Shown: one piece after another, positions 23,771-33,656 of the stretch | Layout of the letters: the number at the start of each line of letters is the position of its first letter | Numbering within the stretch: the stretch's first letter is position 1 | NCBI GenBank assembly: GCA_946626345.1 | Contig: CAMOUB010000002.1 | Span: 1-45,109 of the forward strand | DNA: 45,109 bases | Source: an uncultured Caryophanales bacterium | GTDB lineage: Bacteria; Bacillota_I; Bacilli_A; Acholeplasmatales; Anaeroplasmataceae | Reading direction: 5' to 3' | Made by a program: the position numbers and the translations under genes | Notes under the pieces: generated by a model | The model's input: the letters and a program-made list of their open reading frames with translations, nothing else | The model's database searches: none | Told to the model about the DNA's origin: nothing

Positions 23771-26125
23771 TTATTTTGTATCTAGATTAGCTCTTGGATC
23801 TAAAATAACAGTTGTACCAATATTTCCTACATAGACTTCAAATGTCTCTATCTTACCAAATATTTTACGTGTAAATCCATATGAAACTAATCTATTATTA
23901 ACAAATTTAATTGATACATTAGTTAAATCACCTGAATCTGCCTTTATTAATTCTGCCTCATATGCAGAAGTTTCTGGATTATAAGTTAATTCATCAAAAC
24001 TAAATATTGGTAAATACATTATATTAGCCATGAAATAATCAAATGAATTTGTTTCATTATTTACAGTACTCCATGAACTTTCATAAATATAATAACTATA
24101 TGATACGTTATCTCCTATTGAATTTATATAATATGCTTCTAACATTCTAGTACTATTATTTCTTAAATAACTATCTAATCTTATTCCATCATCATATTGT
24201 ATAATACCTGAATAAATACCATATGAATATGCTAATGTAATATTTAATTTTTCAAGGTCTTCTGGAGTCATATGGAAAAATTTATTAAATGCTCTTTCTG
24301 TTGTTATAGTTGGGCATGGATTTTCAACTTCAGTTTCATCTATATTAGAAATAGAACATGTAACACTTGATTCAGATATACTATTTTCTATTAGATCATA
24401 ACTATATGATTCTAATTTTTGATCTTTAAATTTAATTTTTACATTATTATAAACCAAATCACCAACTTTAATTGAACTTGCTACAAAATAACCATTAGAA
24501 TAATCAAAATCACTTATATCAAAAACTGGAAGATAAAAATTATTTTTATATCTTGCGATAGTTGAATTATCATCTATCAAATCAGTCCAATTTTCACCAT
24601 CAAAATTAGCTTTATTAAAATATAGAATATCTTCTTTAGAATCATAATCTATAAAATTATAATATACCTTTCCTGAATCTAAGTTATTTGTATATGTATC
24701 AATAGCCATTCCATCAGCTATTTCAATTGTACCTTCATAAGTTCCGTAGTGGCTTGCTGAATCTTTATAATTAATTGTTAGATTCATATTTTTTAATGAA
24801 TCATATGAACCAAAATATGAATTGAATGTTTCTTCTGTTACAACATTAGGACATGGATTTTCAACTTCAGTATCATCTATATTTGTTATGTAACATGAAA
24901 TAGTAGATTTTACATAATCCTCTGTTAATTCATAGCTATAAGAACATAATAAATCATTTAAAAATCTAATTGATATATTTTCATAAAGCCTATCATCTAT
25001 TTGAATAGAATCTGCAGTATATAGGTTATCTTCTTTTGAATAAGTAAAATCATCAATATTAAAAATTGGAATATAATAATAATTCTTTGCTGTAGAAACA
25101 CTTAAATTAAAATCAAAATTTAGATTCCATGTTTCCTCTGACCCGTCACAATCATAATTATTACATAATATTTTATCATTAGAAGGATTGTAATCTAAAA
25201 TCTCATAGAATACTTTTCCAAAATCTCCTTCACTTTCAAATGTATCAAGAACCATAGAATCAGCTATTTCAATTGTACCTTCATAAGTTCCGTAGCTTGT
25301 TGAATCTTTATAATTAATTGTTAGATTCATATTTTTTAATGAATCATATGAACCAAAATATTTATTGAATGTATCTTCTGTAACCTCACAAGCTGTAGGA
25401 TTATCAAATTCTACTCCACCAATTTTTTTAACATTTGCTATAAATGAATGTTCAACAGAATCAAAAACAAATTTATAGCTATATGATACTAATTTATTTT
25501 TATCAAATTGAATTGAAATATCTTTATATGTAGCACCAGCTAATTTAATTTCTTTTGCTTCATAAGCTCCAGTTTCTTCATTGAATTTCAATTTATCAAA
25601 ACCAAATAATGGTATGCCTATCTCACTTGCTAATAATTCATTTCCTACTTCATATTCTTTAGGACTATTCCACATGAATAATGGATCATAATTTGATTTT
25701 TCAATAATTAATTTATTAGATACACTATCATAATCTTTTATTCTAATAAATAGCATTTCATCATGGAATTCATCACTCTTATCAACAAGTAATTTATTTG
25801 ATGCTATTTTAATATTTCCAATATTTGTATAAAGACTACTTTCTTCTTTATACTCAAGTTCTATATTTAATTTATTTAATGAATCATTATATGATCCAAA
25901 GAATGAATTAAATACTTCCTCAGTTACTTTTTTATCTTTAGTATCAACAACCATAGTTTCAACAGGATTAGTTGTTCCAGAACTTTCTTCAGTTTCTACT
26001 ACATCCTTTGTTGTAGGCATATCAGAAGTTGATGTTAAATTATCCTTTTTAGCTTTTGTACAAGATGCTAGGGCAGATAAAGATATTACCCCTGTTAATA
26101 AACCAAATAATGCTTTATGTTTCAT
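23771..26125 (-). CDS. Lipoprotein with four ~180-aa tandem repeats
   Basis: A 784-aa secreted lipoprotein of a family I cannot name. Signal peptide MKHKALFGLLTGVISLSALA ends in lipobox ALASC (Cys22), then a Ser/Thr-rich linker. Four repeats begin near residues 67, 245, 428 and 607, each opening with T-E-x-x-F-N-x-F-F-G-S-Y and continuing into L-N-I-x-L-x-Y and Y-E-G-T-I-E-I-A-D. Repeats two and three are also very similar in DNA (about 100 bp near 24720-24825 and 25260-25365). The longer frame from 26146 has its ATG just before AAAGGAG; that motif is the ribosome site for 26125. Probably a cell-surface binding protein. Confidence 0.8.
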   Translation of the reverse strand: MKHKALFGLLTGVISLSALASCTKAKKDNLTSTSDMPTTKDVVETEESSGTTNPVETMVVDTKDKKVTEEVFNSFFGSYNDSLNKLNIELEYKEESSLYTNIGNIKIASNKLLVDKSDEFHDEMLFIRIKDYDSVSNKLIIEKSNYDPLFMWNSPKEYEVGNELLASEIGIPLFGFDKLKFNEETGAYEAKEIKLAGATYKDISIQFDKNKLVSYSYKFVFDSVEHSFIANVKKIGGVEFDNPTACEVTEDTFNKYFGSYDSLKNMNLTINYKDSTSYGTYEGTIEIADSMVLDTFESEGDFGKVFYEILDYNPSNDKILCNNYDCDGSEETWNLNFDFNLSVSTAKNYYYIPIFNIDDFTYSKEDNLYTADSIQIDDRLYENISIRFLNDLLCSYSYELTEDYVKSTISCYITNIDDTEVENPCPNVVTEETFNSYFGSYDSLKNMNLTINYKDSASHYGTYEGTIEIADGMAIDTYTNNLDSGKVYYNFIDYDSKEDILYFNKANFDGENWTDLIDDNSTIARYKNNFYLPVFDISDFDYSNGYFVASSIKVGDLVYNNVKIKFKDQKLESYSYDLIENSISESSVTCSISNIDETEVENPCPTITTERAFNKFFHMTPEDLEKLNITLAYSYGIYSGIIQYDDGIRLDSYLRNNSTRMLEAYYINSIGDNVSYSYYIYESSWSTVNNETNSFDYFMANIMYLPIFSFDELTYNPETSAYEAELIKADSGDLTNVSIKFVNNRLVSYGFTRKIFGKIETFEVYVGNIGTTVILDPRANLDTK

Positions 26126-26297
26126 TTTTAACTCTCCTTTAAACATAAAATTTTTACATTATCATTTTAAAACTTTTTAAAATATAATACATCAACCATA
26201 TGGCTGATTTTTAAAAACTATTTAATTATTATTTAATATTAATCTGGCTTACCTGAGATATCTTCTATTAAAAAGCTAAAATATATTTTAACTTCAT

Positions 26298-26347
26298 AAT
26301 AAAAACCCCATAAGTCATTCATTCTACTTGGTCCAACTTATGGGGTT
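26298..26347 (-). terminator. Terminator of the Wzz-like gene
   Basis: A 12-bp perfect stem AACCCCATAAGT/ACTTATGGGGTT (26304-26315 with 26336-26347) is followed on the minus strand by TTTTTATTATG. Confidence 0.85.
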
Positions 26348-26369
26348 CACCTTAAAGGCCTCTTTTAAT

Positions 26370-27668
26370 TTATTCTTTAGTTTCTTCTTTCTTTTTAGGA
26401 GTTTCACTTAGTTTATTATAATCTAAAACTAAATTAACGACACAACCAATTACAAATCCTAAAGCAAGTGATGCAATTATTGCGATTGGAGTTTTAATAT
26501 TTCCATTTTCTTTAATTACATTTGAATTTAAGTAATAAGCATTATTATTATCATTTAATACTTCAATATATAAGTCTTCAAAGATATCAGTTTGTTCTTG
26601 TAATTTATTTTTAGATGAATCTAATTCCTTTTCAAAATCATGGCTTTCTTTATTGAAGCTATCATAATTAGGATCTGTTGTATCAATTAATAATACATTA
26701 TTATAATATTCAACCATTTTTTCATAGTCGATATTTTCTAATACAGCTTTAGATATTTCTGCGTTATACACTGAAATATCTAATGAATCTTTTTTAGAAG
26801 CAGGTAAGGCTGCAAGTAAGTCTGTGATAATCTTTTTATATTCGTTTATCTTCTTTTGATTTGTTTCATATAATGCCTTATATGTTCTTGCGTGATCCTC
26901 ATATTCATCTTTTCTTGTATCATAATCTAAGATATATACTTTATTTAATAAGTTTGAATATAATGTATCTACAGAATAATCTGTTAAAAAGAATGTAGAT
27001 GAGAATGATAAATAATATGACATTAATGATTTAGATGAAGATTCTAATACATAATTTGAATATAATTCAATTAAATCTAAATATTGTTTATTAATTAATT
27101 CATATTGCTTTTTTAAATAATTTAGCTTTAAATCTAGTGTGTTAGCTGCATCATAGCTTTCAAAATAATTACTGAATTTTAAATGTAGAATTTTATCACT
27201 GTTAATTCTTGTTGCAGTTTCAACTATTGATTTAACAAATTCTTTTGCTTGATTATTACTAGAGAAATATTTTGAACTTACATTAATTGTATATGAAATT
27301 AATTTGGGTTCTTCTGTCTCAGTATATTTAGCATTAATTGAAATTGCGTTATTATCTAATAATTTATCTACATTAACTGATTTAAATTTATCATTTGAAT
27401 TTTTGATTTCTAATAAATTAGCTTTTGTAATTAATGAATTATAATTAAATGATGCACCATCTGCATATTTACCTTCCATTAAATTAGGCTCTGAATATGT
27501 AAATTCAGCACTATAATTTGTTTTAATTTTATTATAACCAAATAAAATGGCAATAGTTAAAACTAGGCCAACACCAATAGTTACACATAAAAGTAATAAT
27601 TTTCTTCTAAACATTACTTTAATTATTGATACTAATGAAATTCCTTCTTCTTGTTCAAACTCTTCCAT
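26370..27668 (-). CDS. Wzz/chain-length-determinant-like membrane protein
   Basis: A 432-aa protein with the topology of polysaccharide co-polymerases: a short N-terminal cytoplasmic segment (GISLVSIIKVMFRRK), TM1 at about residues 24-45, a long extracytoplasmic domain rich in coiled-coil helices (about 180-370), TM2 at about 390-412 (PIAIIASLALGFVIGCVVNL) and a short Lys/Glu tail. Such proteins set the chain length of surface polysaccharides, and in Gram-positives pair with a tyrosine kinase. No kinase or polysaccharide gene is adjacent, so the partner is elsewhere. Single-gene unit with its own terminator. Confidence 0.75.
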   Translation of the reverse strand: MEEFEQEEGISLVSIIKVMFRRKLLLLCVTIGVGLVLTIAILFGYNKIKTNYSAEFTYSEPNLMEGKYADGASFNYNSLITKANLLEIKNSNDKFKSVNVDKLLDNNAISINAKYTETEEPKLISYTINVSSKYFSSNNQAKEFVKSIVETATRINSDKILHLKFSNYFESYDAANTLDLKLNYLKKQYELINKQYLDLIELYSNYVLESSSKSLMSYYLSFSSTFFLTDYSVDTLYSNLLNKVYILDYDTRKDEYEDHARTYKALYETNQKKINEYKKIITDLLAALPASKKDSLDISVYNAEISKAVLENIDYEKMVEYYNNVLLIDTTDPNYDSFNKESHDFEKELDSSKNKLQEQTDIFEDLYIEVLNDNNNAYYLNSNVIKENGNIKTPIAIIASLALGFVIGCVVNLVLDYNKLSETPKKKEETKE

Positions 27669-27746
27669 ATTAATACCTCACAATTTTTCCATAAGTATTA
27701 TAACTTATTATTTAAATAATTAAAAGTATTAATTTTAAAGCGAAAG

Positions 27747-27768
27747 AAAAACCTATCCGAAGATAGGC
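27747..27768 (-). terminator. Terminator of the galactoside operon
   Basis: On the minus strand GCCTATC-TTCG-GATAGGT, a stem closed by a stable UUCG tetraloop, is followed by UUUU. It lies 8 nt after the galK stop. Confidence 0.8.
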
Positions 27769-27775
27769 TTATTTT

Positions 27776-28912
27776 TTATATTTCTTTTATTCCATCAACT
27801 ATATTAATCATATACACATCAGGAATAATTCCTAATTTTTCACTATAATATTTTATAACATTATCTTTAAAATTATTATTGTCCTTTTTAATTAAGGCAA
27901 TACCACATCCACCAAAACCAGCACCTGTCATTCTAGCACCTACTGCTCCAAATTTATTTGCTGCCTCTACTATTGTATCTAAATGAATTCCTGTTACCTC
28001 ATAATCATTTTTAAGTGATTCATGTGATTCATTTAATAATCTACCAAGCTGATTAATATCACCTTTTCCTAATGCATTAGAAAAAACAATTACACGAGCT
28101 TGTTCAAGAACTACATGTTTAACTCTTCTATATAAAATATCATCATTTAATAATAATTTTATATCAGGTAGGTCATTAGGCTTTAGCATACATAAATTAT
28201 CAACATCATATTTAGTTTTAATAATTGATAATGCCTTATTACATTCTTCTACTCTTTCATTATATTTAGATTCAACAAGCTTTCTTGGCTTATTTGTTTT
28301 TAATATAACAAACATATAATCATCTAATATCATGTTTTTATATTCATAATTCATTGTATTACAATCTAATAATAATGCATTATTCTTTTTACCAAGGGCA
28401 ATAATTGCCTGATCCATAATACCACTTTTTAATTTACAGTAATCATTTTCTACTGCCTTTGCAGCATATACTATATCTAAAAGTGATAAATTTAGGTTAT
28501 ATATATTAGATATTAATAATCCTGTAACATCTAATATAGCTGCACTACTAGATAAGCCTGAGCCTGAAGGTATTTCAGATTCATAATATATATCTAGACC
28601 ATGCTTAAATTCATATCCTTTTTTAGATAGGATATAAAATAAACCAATTGGATAGATTGCCCATTTAAATCTTTTTGAATAGGATAGATTATCTAATGTA
28701 GTTTCAATACAGCCATTAAATCCTCTAGAAAAGAATCTAATTTTATTATCATTTCTATATTTTACAAATGCTGTTAAATATAGATTTACACATGCAGGTA
28801 AAACTAAACCACCATTATAATCAATGTGTTCTCCTATTAAATTAATTCTTGCTGGAGCTCTAAAGATTCTATTTACAGTTTCTTTAAATTCCATTGTTTC
28901 TTTTTCTGTCAT
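27776..28912 (-). CDS. galK: Galactokinase
   Basis: A 378-aa GHMP-family kinase that makes galactose 1-phosphate from galactose and ATP. Motifs are in order: RAPARINLIGEHIDYNGG (about residues 18-35) for galactose binding, the phosphate loop GSGLSSSAA (117-125) and the C-terminal MTGAGFGGCGIAL (about 327-340). It is the last gene of the galactoside operon; its ATG shares one base with the stop of the upstream GT-B-like gene, so it is translationally coupled. The next enzymes of the Leloir pathway, galT and galE, are not in this operon or window. Confidence 0.95.
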   Translation of the reverse strand: MTEKETMEFKETVNRIFRAPARINLIGEHIDYNGGLVLPACVNLYLTAFVKYRNDNKIRFFSRGFNGCIETTLDNLSYSKRFKWAIYPIGLFYILSKKGYEFKHGLDIYYESEIPSGSGLSSSAAILDVTGLLISNIYNLNLSLLDIVYAAKAVENDYCKLKSGIMDQAIIALGKKNNALLLDCNTMNYEYKNMILDDYMFVILKTNKPRKLVESKYNERVEECNKALSIIKTKYDVDNLCMLKPNDLPDIKLLLNDDILYRRVKHVVLEQARVIVFSNALGKGDINQLGRLLNESHESLKNDYEVTGIHLDTIVEAANKFGAVGARMTGAGFGGCGIALIKKDNNNFKDNVIKYYSEKLGIIPDVYMINIVDGIKEI

Positions 28913-30351
28913 TATTTATCACACTCTTTAGTGGCTAATTTAACTGCATTATATGCGCCATCATAAAAGCCTTCTTTTTTAAGCACTTCAATACGTCCTA
29001 TCATATGTGCTAATAATTCTTTATCAGATAATAATCTATCTAACATTTCATTCATTTCTTTTTTAGTTGGGCACTCAAATGTACCATCACCATATTCTCT
29101 TGAGTGAATAGCACCATAAACCTCATGTCCACCAATATGCTTCATAAATACCTTAGGAATAGGATAATATGCAAGCTCTGATGGCTTAGTAATTAATATA
29201 TCTGAATTTGGCATTAATAGATTTGTAGAATATACTGCCTCAAATATATTATCATTGCATATAGCATAAATACCATATACATCTTTATTTCTAATATCAG
29301 CATTAAATTTCTTTAATTCATTATATTTATTAAAGAATGTTGTAGCCTCAATTCCTTTTAAATCAGAAATCAATTTATTATATACATTATCGTGATCACC
29401 AAAATTTATGAATAATGTAACTTCTTTTTTATTTACATATGGTAATAAATGCTTTACCATTTCCATAAATTGCTTATAGCCTGCACCAGCACCACCAACA
29501 GTCATTAATATTCTAATTGGAATATTTTTATTAATTCTTTCAAGTCTTAGCTTATTATCTTCTTCTAGATTACATAGTAATTCATGATCAATAAAGCAGC
29601 CAATCATTTTTAAATCTTTTTCAGGAATACCTTTTAATGGCTTTTTAGCAAATCCATTTAGCATTTTATAGCCTAAATATGCATATTCAGTTTGAACAGC
29701 ATGTATTGCACCCTCAGATAGATGTAATCCCATTGGCCAGTTATCAGGGATAGCATTAACTACATTTTTTAATCCTGCATGTATTGCACCCTGGCTTGGC
29801 CATACATGTGTTGCAATATATGGAATATCTTTTGGAATGTATTTAAAAATAGGTACTAATAATTCACTATTTTTTTGATCTTTTGCGTTATATGTAATCT
29901 TTTTAAATCCATCTTTATTTAATGGTTCCCAGAAAAAATGATTAAATAATTTAGATTTTTGGCTTATTCTTGATGCCTTTGAATATAATTCATTTTGATG
30001 TCTTATCATTTTAGATCCTGTTGCGTCAAATGATGCTAGATCTAGCCAATAAGGATTATATCCTAATGCTTTAGCACAAGATGCCATTGCGATTGATATT
30101 CTATAATGACCAAAGCCCATTCTAATATTTCCAACGATTAAAGAATTCTTTGGAAACTCACAATTTGTATCTGAAAATACAATGTTATTTGCTGAAATAA
30201 AATCTAGTGCTTCAATTGGTTTAAATCCTAATTTATAATCAGCATCCTTATCATCACCAAATTTTTTAATGTATTTAGCTTTAGATTTTTCAGCAGATTT
30301 AATAGTTTTTTTATCTATTTCATTACCGAAAATAACACTTGTTTTATCCAT
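28912..30351 (-). CDS. GT-B-like glycosyltransferase-family protein of unknown function
   Basis: A 479-aa cytoplasmic protein. The first half contains GNIRMGFGHYRISIAMASCA, like the G-x-G-H-x-R N-terminal loop of MurG/MGDG-synthase (GT28-type) enzymes. The second half has a glycine loop in LMTVGGAGAGYKQFMEMV and, later, ITKPSELAYYPIPKVFMKHI, where GT-B enzymes bind the nucleotide sugar. I cannot name a characterised family. It sits between alpha-galactosidase (8-nt overlap) and galK (1-nt overlap), which ties it tightly to galactose use. It might move or release galactosyl or hexosyl units, but the substrate is unknown. Confidence 0.6.
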   Translation of the reverse strand: MDKTSVIFGNEIDKKTIKSAEKSKAKYIKKFGDDKDADYKLGFKPIEALDFISANNIVFSDTNCEFPKNSLIVGNIRMGFGHYRISIAMASCAKALGYNPYWLDLASFDATGSKMIRHQNELYSKASRISQKSKLFNHFFWEPLNKDGFKKITYNAKDQKNSELLVPIFKYIPKDIPYIATHVWPSQGAIHAGLKNVVNAIPDNWPMGLHLSEGAIHAVQTEYAYLGYKMLNGFAKKPLKGIPEKDLKMIGCFIDHELLCNLEEDNKLRLERINKNIPIRILMTVGGAGAGYKQFMEMVKHLLPYVNKKEVTLFINFGDHDNVYNKLISDLKGIEATTFFNKYNELKKFNADIRNKDVYGIYAICNDNIFEAVYSTNLLMPNSDILITKPSELAYYPIPKVFMKHIGGHEVYGAIHSREYGDGTFECPTKKEMNEMLDRLLSDKELLAHMIGRIEVLKKEGFYDGAYNAVKLATKECDK

Positions 30352-32029
30352 TAATTATTTCTCCTTTTACAGTATTATATTTAAAGCTTTCTTCTTTATC
30401 ATTTAATGTATATTTAATATAAATAAAATTCTTTTCTCTATTAAATGAAACATTTTTAGCATGATAATAAATATCAAAAGCTTTATCTAATAATTTATTA
30501 GTTTCATTATCATATAATGCAATATTATCAGATGTCATTAATACACTACCAAATAATGCATTTATAATTAATAATGCTTCTTTTTGTTTATCATTTAATT
30601 CAATATTATCTTTTCTTAATAAGAATACATCTGGGTCATTTAAGAATAAATGATTATTAAAAATACTTCTATATATTGTATTTTGAATAGTAACCTTTGT
30701 TGATATTCTTTCTCTATGAGCAAGTCTCATAAACCAAACATCATCAAATTTTAGTGATACATCTGGTCCTACTCTTAAATAATCAAAATACATTGAAGAT
30801 GTAAATGGTAATGCACCACAGCCTAATATTAATTTATCCTTTAATATATCTCTAATAAATTTATATGCCATATCTGTTACAATTGCTTTAGTTGTATCAT
30901 AATATCTTGGTAAAGATATTGCATATAAGAAATCTAATTTAAAGAAATCAAAGCCTAAATCCATATAATATTCTAAGCATTTCTTTATATAATCTCTTGC
31001 ATCAGGGTTAAAGAAATCAAGTGCATAAAAACCACTCCAATTTCCACCACATTTTATGAAATTACCATTTTTATCCTTTTTGAATAATTCTTTATGTTCC
31101 CTAAATAGCTTAGACTTTTCTTCAGCAACAAATGGAGCAAGCCAAATACCTGCCTTATAGCCCTTAGAATGGATTTTTTTAACAATTCCATCAAATCCAT
31201 TAGGGAATTTATTAGAATCAATATCAAGCCAATCTCCAACATATGTTTCATATCCATCATCAATTTGAAATAAATTGAATCTATTGTCAAGTGAATCAAG
31301 ATCTCTTAGTATTATATTTTCATTAATATTTTGATAATAATTATACCAAGATGTATATCCTAATATCTTTTCTTGCTTCTTTTCTTTAAATTCCAAATAG
31401 AATTCTTTTAATCCTAAATCATAGCTATTATTAAATGAATAATCAAATATAGTAAATTCTTCACCTTTATTAATTTTACATTTTCTTACATCAGCTAATA
31501 ATTTAACTATACGTTCTTTTCTTAATACCTCATAAATAAGATATGCTTTTTTATAATTATAATTAAAGCTAAAGAATTCTTTATCTCCTTTTATATAGAA
31601 AATATTATAACCATGTAATTTGTTTTTATCATAATCATAAAATAAGACATCACCATATCTATCAAAAGCAAATTTGTTAATTAAAAAGTCACTACTTTTT
31701 TCAAATGTATCATTATTTCTATTTTTCTTAAAGAATCTTTTAGCTCTTCTTGCGATACGCTCATATTCATTAATATAAGCTTCTTTAGTATCTGTCCATG
31801 ATTGATATCCATTTAAGAAGAATTTTGAATCATTATCAAATTCAATATCTAATGTTATTTCAGCTTGATGTAATACAATATCAGTTAAGGCTTTAATTTT
31901 AATTGTTCTTCTAGAACCAAAGGTATTATCTGTAATGATTAAATTATCATCAGATCTATTAGTTGATATTCTATTTTCTTTTAATGTGTTTTTACTATCA
32001 CTTTGGTTATAATATGTTATATTTAACAA
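30344..32029 (-). CDS. Alpha-galactosidase, GH36 family (compact)
   Basis: A 561-aa cytoplasmic enzyme (no signal peptide) that releases galactose from alpha-galactosides such as melibiose or raffinose. The GH36 core is clear: LGYTSWYNYYQNINENIIL, FQIDDGYETYVGDWL, GIWLAPFVAE, the nucleophile Asp366 in FFKLDFLY and the acid/base Asp423 in RVGPDVSLKFDD. It is shorter than the ~730-aa tetrameric GH36 enzymes and lacks most of their N-terminal sandwich. It overlaps the downstream gene by 8 nt and lies 14 nt from the transporter gene. Confidence 0.88.
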   Translation of the reverse strand: MLNITYYNQSDSKNTLKENRISTNRSDDNLIITDNTFGSRRTIKIKALTDIVLHQAEITLDIEFDNDSKFFLNGYQSWTDTKEAYINEYERIARRAKRFFKKNRNNDTFEKSSDFLINKFAFDRYGDVLFYDYDKNKLHGYNIFYIKGDKEFFSFNYNYKKAYLIYEVLRKERIVKLLADVRKCKINKGEEFTIFDYSFNNSYDLGLKEFYLEFKEKKQEKILGYTSWYNYYQNINENIILRDLDSLDNRFNLFQIDDGYETYVGDWLDIDSNKFPNGFDGIVKKIHSKGYKAGIWLAPFVAEEKSKLFREHKELFKKDKNGNFIKCGGNWSGFYALDFFNPDARDYIKKCLEYYMDLGFDFFKLDFLYAISLPRYYDTTKAIVTDMAYKFIRDILKDKLILGCGALPFTSSMYFDYLRVGPDVSLKFDDVWFMRLAHRERISTKVTIQNTIYRSIFNNHLFLNDPDVFLLRKDNIELNDKQKEALLIINALFGSVLMTSDNIALYDNETNKLLDKAFDIYYHAKNVSFNREKNFIYIKYTLNDKEESFKYNTVKGEIING

Positions 32030-32043
32030 TTAAATCACCACCT

Positions 32044-33654
32044 TTATTCTTCAGTATTTTCTTCTTTTATTTCTTCCTTTTGTTCTGTATCATCATTTGT
32101 AGTTTCTGTTGTAGCTTCTTCTTTTACTTCATCAGTAGAAATTGTTGTATCTTCAGCAGCTAATATAGCCTTAGCTTCCTCTTTTGTTTCCAAGCCACTT
32201 TCTATATGAGCTTTTTCGATTGTAGCTAATACCTTCTTTTCATTATAGAAGAATAATATTACTGCACCTAGTACACAAAATCCTACAGCAACCCATGCAA
32301 CAATTGTTACACCTGTTTCTGTTGCTGCTATATCATTTGATGTCATTAATTCTTCTCTTGTAACATTAGAACCAATAATTGCTAAAGATGTAAATACAAG
32401 CATAGCTATTGATTGACCAAGCTTCATAGCGAATGTACGAGCTGCGAAGAACATACCTTCTCTTTTTTTACCAGTTACAATTGCGTCTTCTTCTGCAACA
32501 TCGGCAACAATTGCTTGAGGAATAATACCAAGTAATGCCATAGGGAATGCTGCGATAACTACGATTAGAATACCTACTACATAGCTTAATCCTGATAAGT
32601 TACCACCTGTAATAGGATAAGCTAATGCTGTAATTACATAAGCTAGGGCAAGTCCTAAGAATCCTGCAATAACAAGCTTTCTTTTACCCCATTTAGCTAC
32701 TAATTTAGATACTATTGGATAGAAGCATGCTGATAAAACAGTCATTCCACCTAGTAAATACATTGTCCAAGATTCATCTAGACCTATAGTTAATTTTACG
32801 AAGAAAGGTAATCCTGTTTGGAATAATGTTAATCCAACAAAATACATAACATCAGATAATGAGAATTTTACGAAATTCTTATTTTTAAATGTAGCAGTTA
32901 ATGACTTAAATGCATTTGTTCCCGCAGGCTTTGCCTCAACGAAATCAGTTTCCTTTAGTAAGAATGTTGGTAATAACATACATACGCACGCAATAATTAC
33001 AAGTGGAATAAAGCAAATAACATAGCTCCAATAATAGCCAACGCCAAAGCCTCTTACAACACCTGCAAATACGAATGGTAGGTAAGCAATTAATGTTCCT
33101 GCAAAATATGTTAATGAAATATATGTAGAAATATTCATTCTATCTTCTTGTGTTTTACCAAATTCAGAAATTAATGCGTTATATGGTGTACAATAAATAG
33201 TCATAAATGTATAGAATAATACTAGCATAACTGCAACCCAAGCAACATTAATACCTGATGGTTCAGTACCACCTGATAATAAGCCTGGTGCCATAAATAC
33301 TAAAACTGTAGTAATAGCAAATGGGATAGCTGCAAATCTCATAAATGGAATTCTTCTTCCCTTAGGATTTTTTGAGTTATCACTTAAATTTGCAATTAAT
33401 GGATCTGATACTGCATCCCATAATCTACATAATGCAGTAATTAATCCTAAAATAGTTAGGAAACCACCAATTATTAAACCTGGAGTAATTAAAGTGTAAA
33501 AATCTAATTCTGTTCCAGAGAAAAAGTTAGTTCCCTTTTCTTTTGTTGGTAAGTAAAATGATACTAGCCAAGCACTAATGATTCCGCCTAGAATCGACCA
33601 TCCCAATTGACCGATGGCAAATATCCACATTTGCTTTTTTGTTAATCTTTTCAT
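32044..33654 (-). CDS. GPH-family sugar:cation symporter (MelB-like)
   Basis: A 536-aa MFS-fold transporter with about 12 TM helices. The N-terminus KQMWIFAIGQLGWSILGGII, the loop LCRLWDAVSDPLIANLSDNS followed by KNPKGRRIPFM, and the Asp-rich helix contacts are hallmarks of glycoside-pentoside-hexuronide symporters. It probably imports an alpha-galactoside for the cytoplasmic GH36. The last 60 residues form a Glu/Thr-rich cytoplasmic tail (...ATTETTNDDTEQKEEIKEEN) rather than an EIIA-like domain. An upstream ATG at 33663 lies 1 nt from the AAGGAGG site; the ATG at 33654 has proper spacing and is preferred. Starts 2 nt after the TetR stop. Confidence 0.88.
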   Translation of the reverse strand: MKRLTKKQMWIFAIGQLGWSILGGIISAWLVSFYLPTKEKGTNFFSGTELDFYTLITPGLIIGGFLTILGLITALCRLWDAVSDPLIANLSDNSKNPKGRRIPFMRFAAIPFAITTVLVFMAPGLLSGGTEPSGINVAWVAVMLVLFYTFMTIYCTPYNALISEFGKTQEDRMNISTYISLTYFAGTLIAYLPFVFAGVVRGFGVGYYWSYVICFIPLVIIACVCMLLPTFLLKETDFVEAKPAGTNAFKSLTATFKNKNFVKFSLSDVMYFVGLTLFQTGLPFFVKLTIGLDESWTMYLLGGMTVLSACFYPIVSKLVAKWGKRKLVIAGFLGLALAYVITALAYPITGGNLSGLSYVVGILIVVIAAFPMALLGIIPQAIVADVAEEDAIVTGKKREGMFFAARTFAMKLGQSIAMLVFTSLAIIGSNVTREELMTSNDIAATETGVTIVAWVAVGFCVLGAVILFFYNEKKVLATIEKAHIESGLETKEEAKAILAAEDTTISTDEVKEEATTETTNDDTEQKEEIKEENTEE

Positions 33655-33656
33655 AA

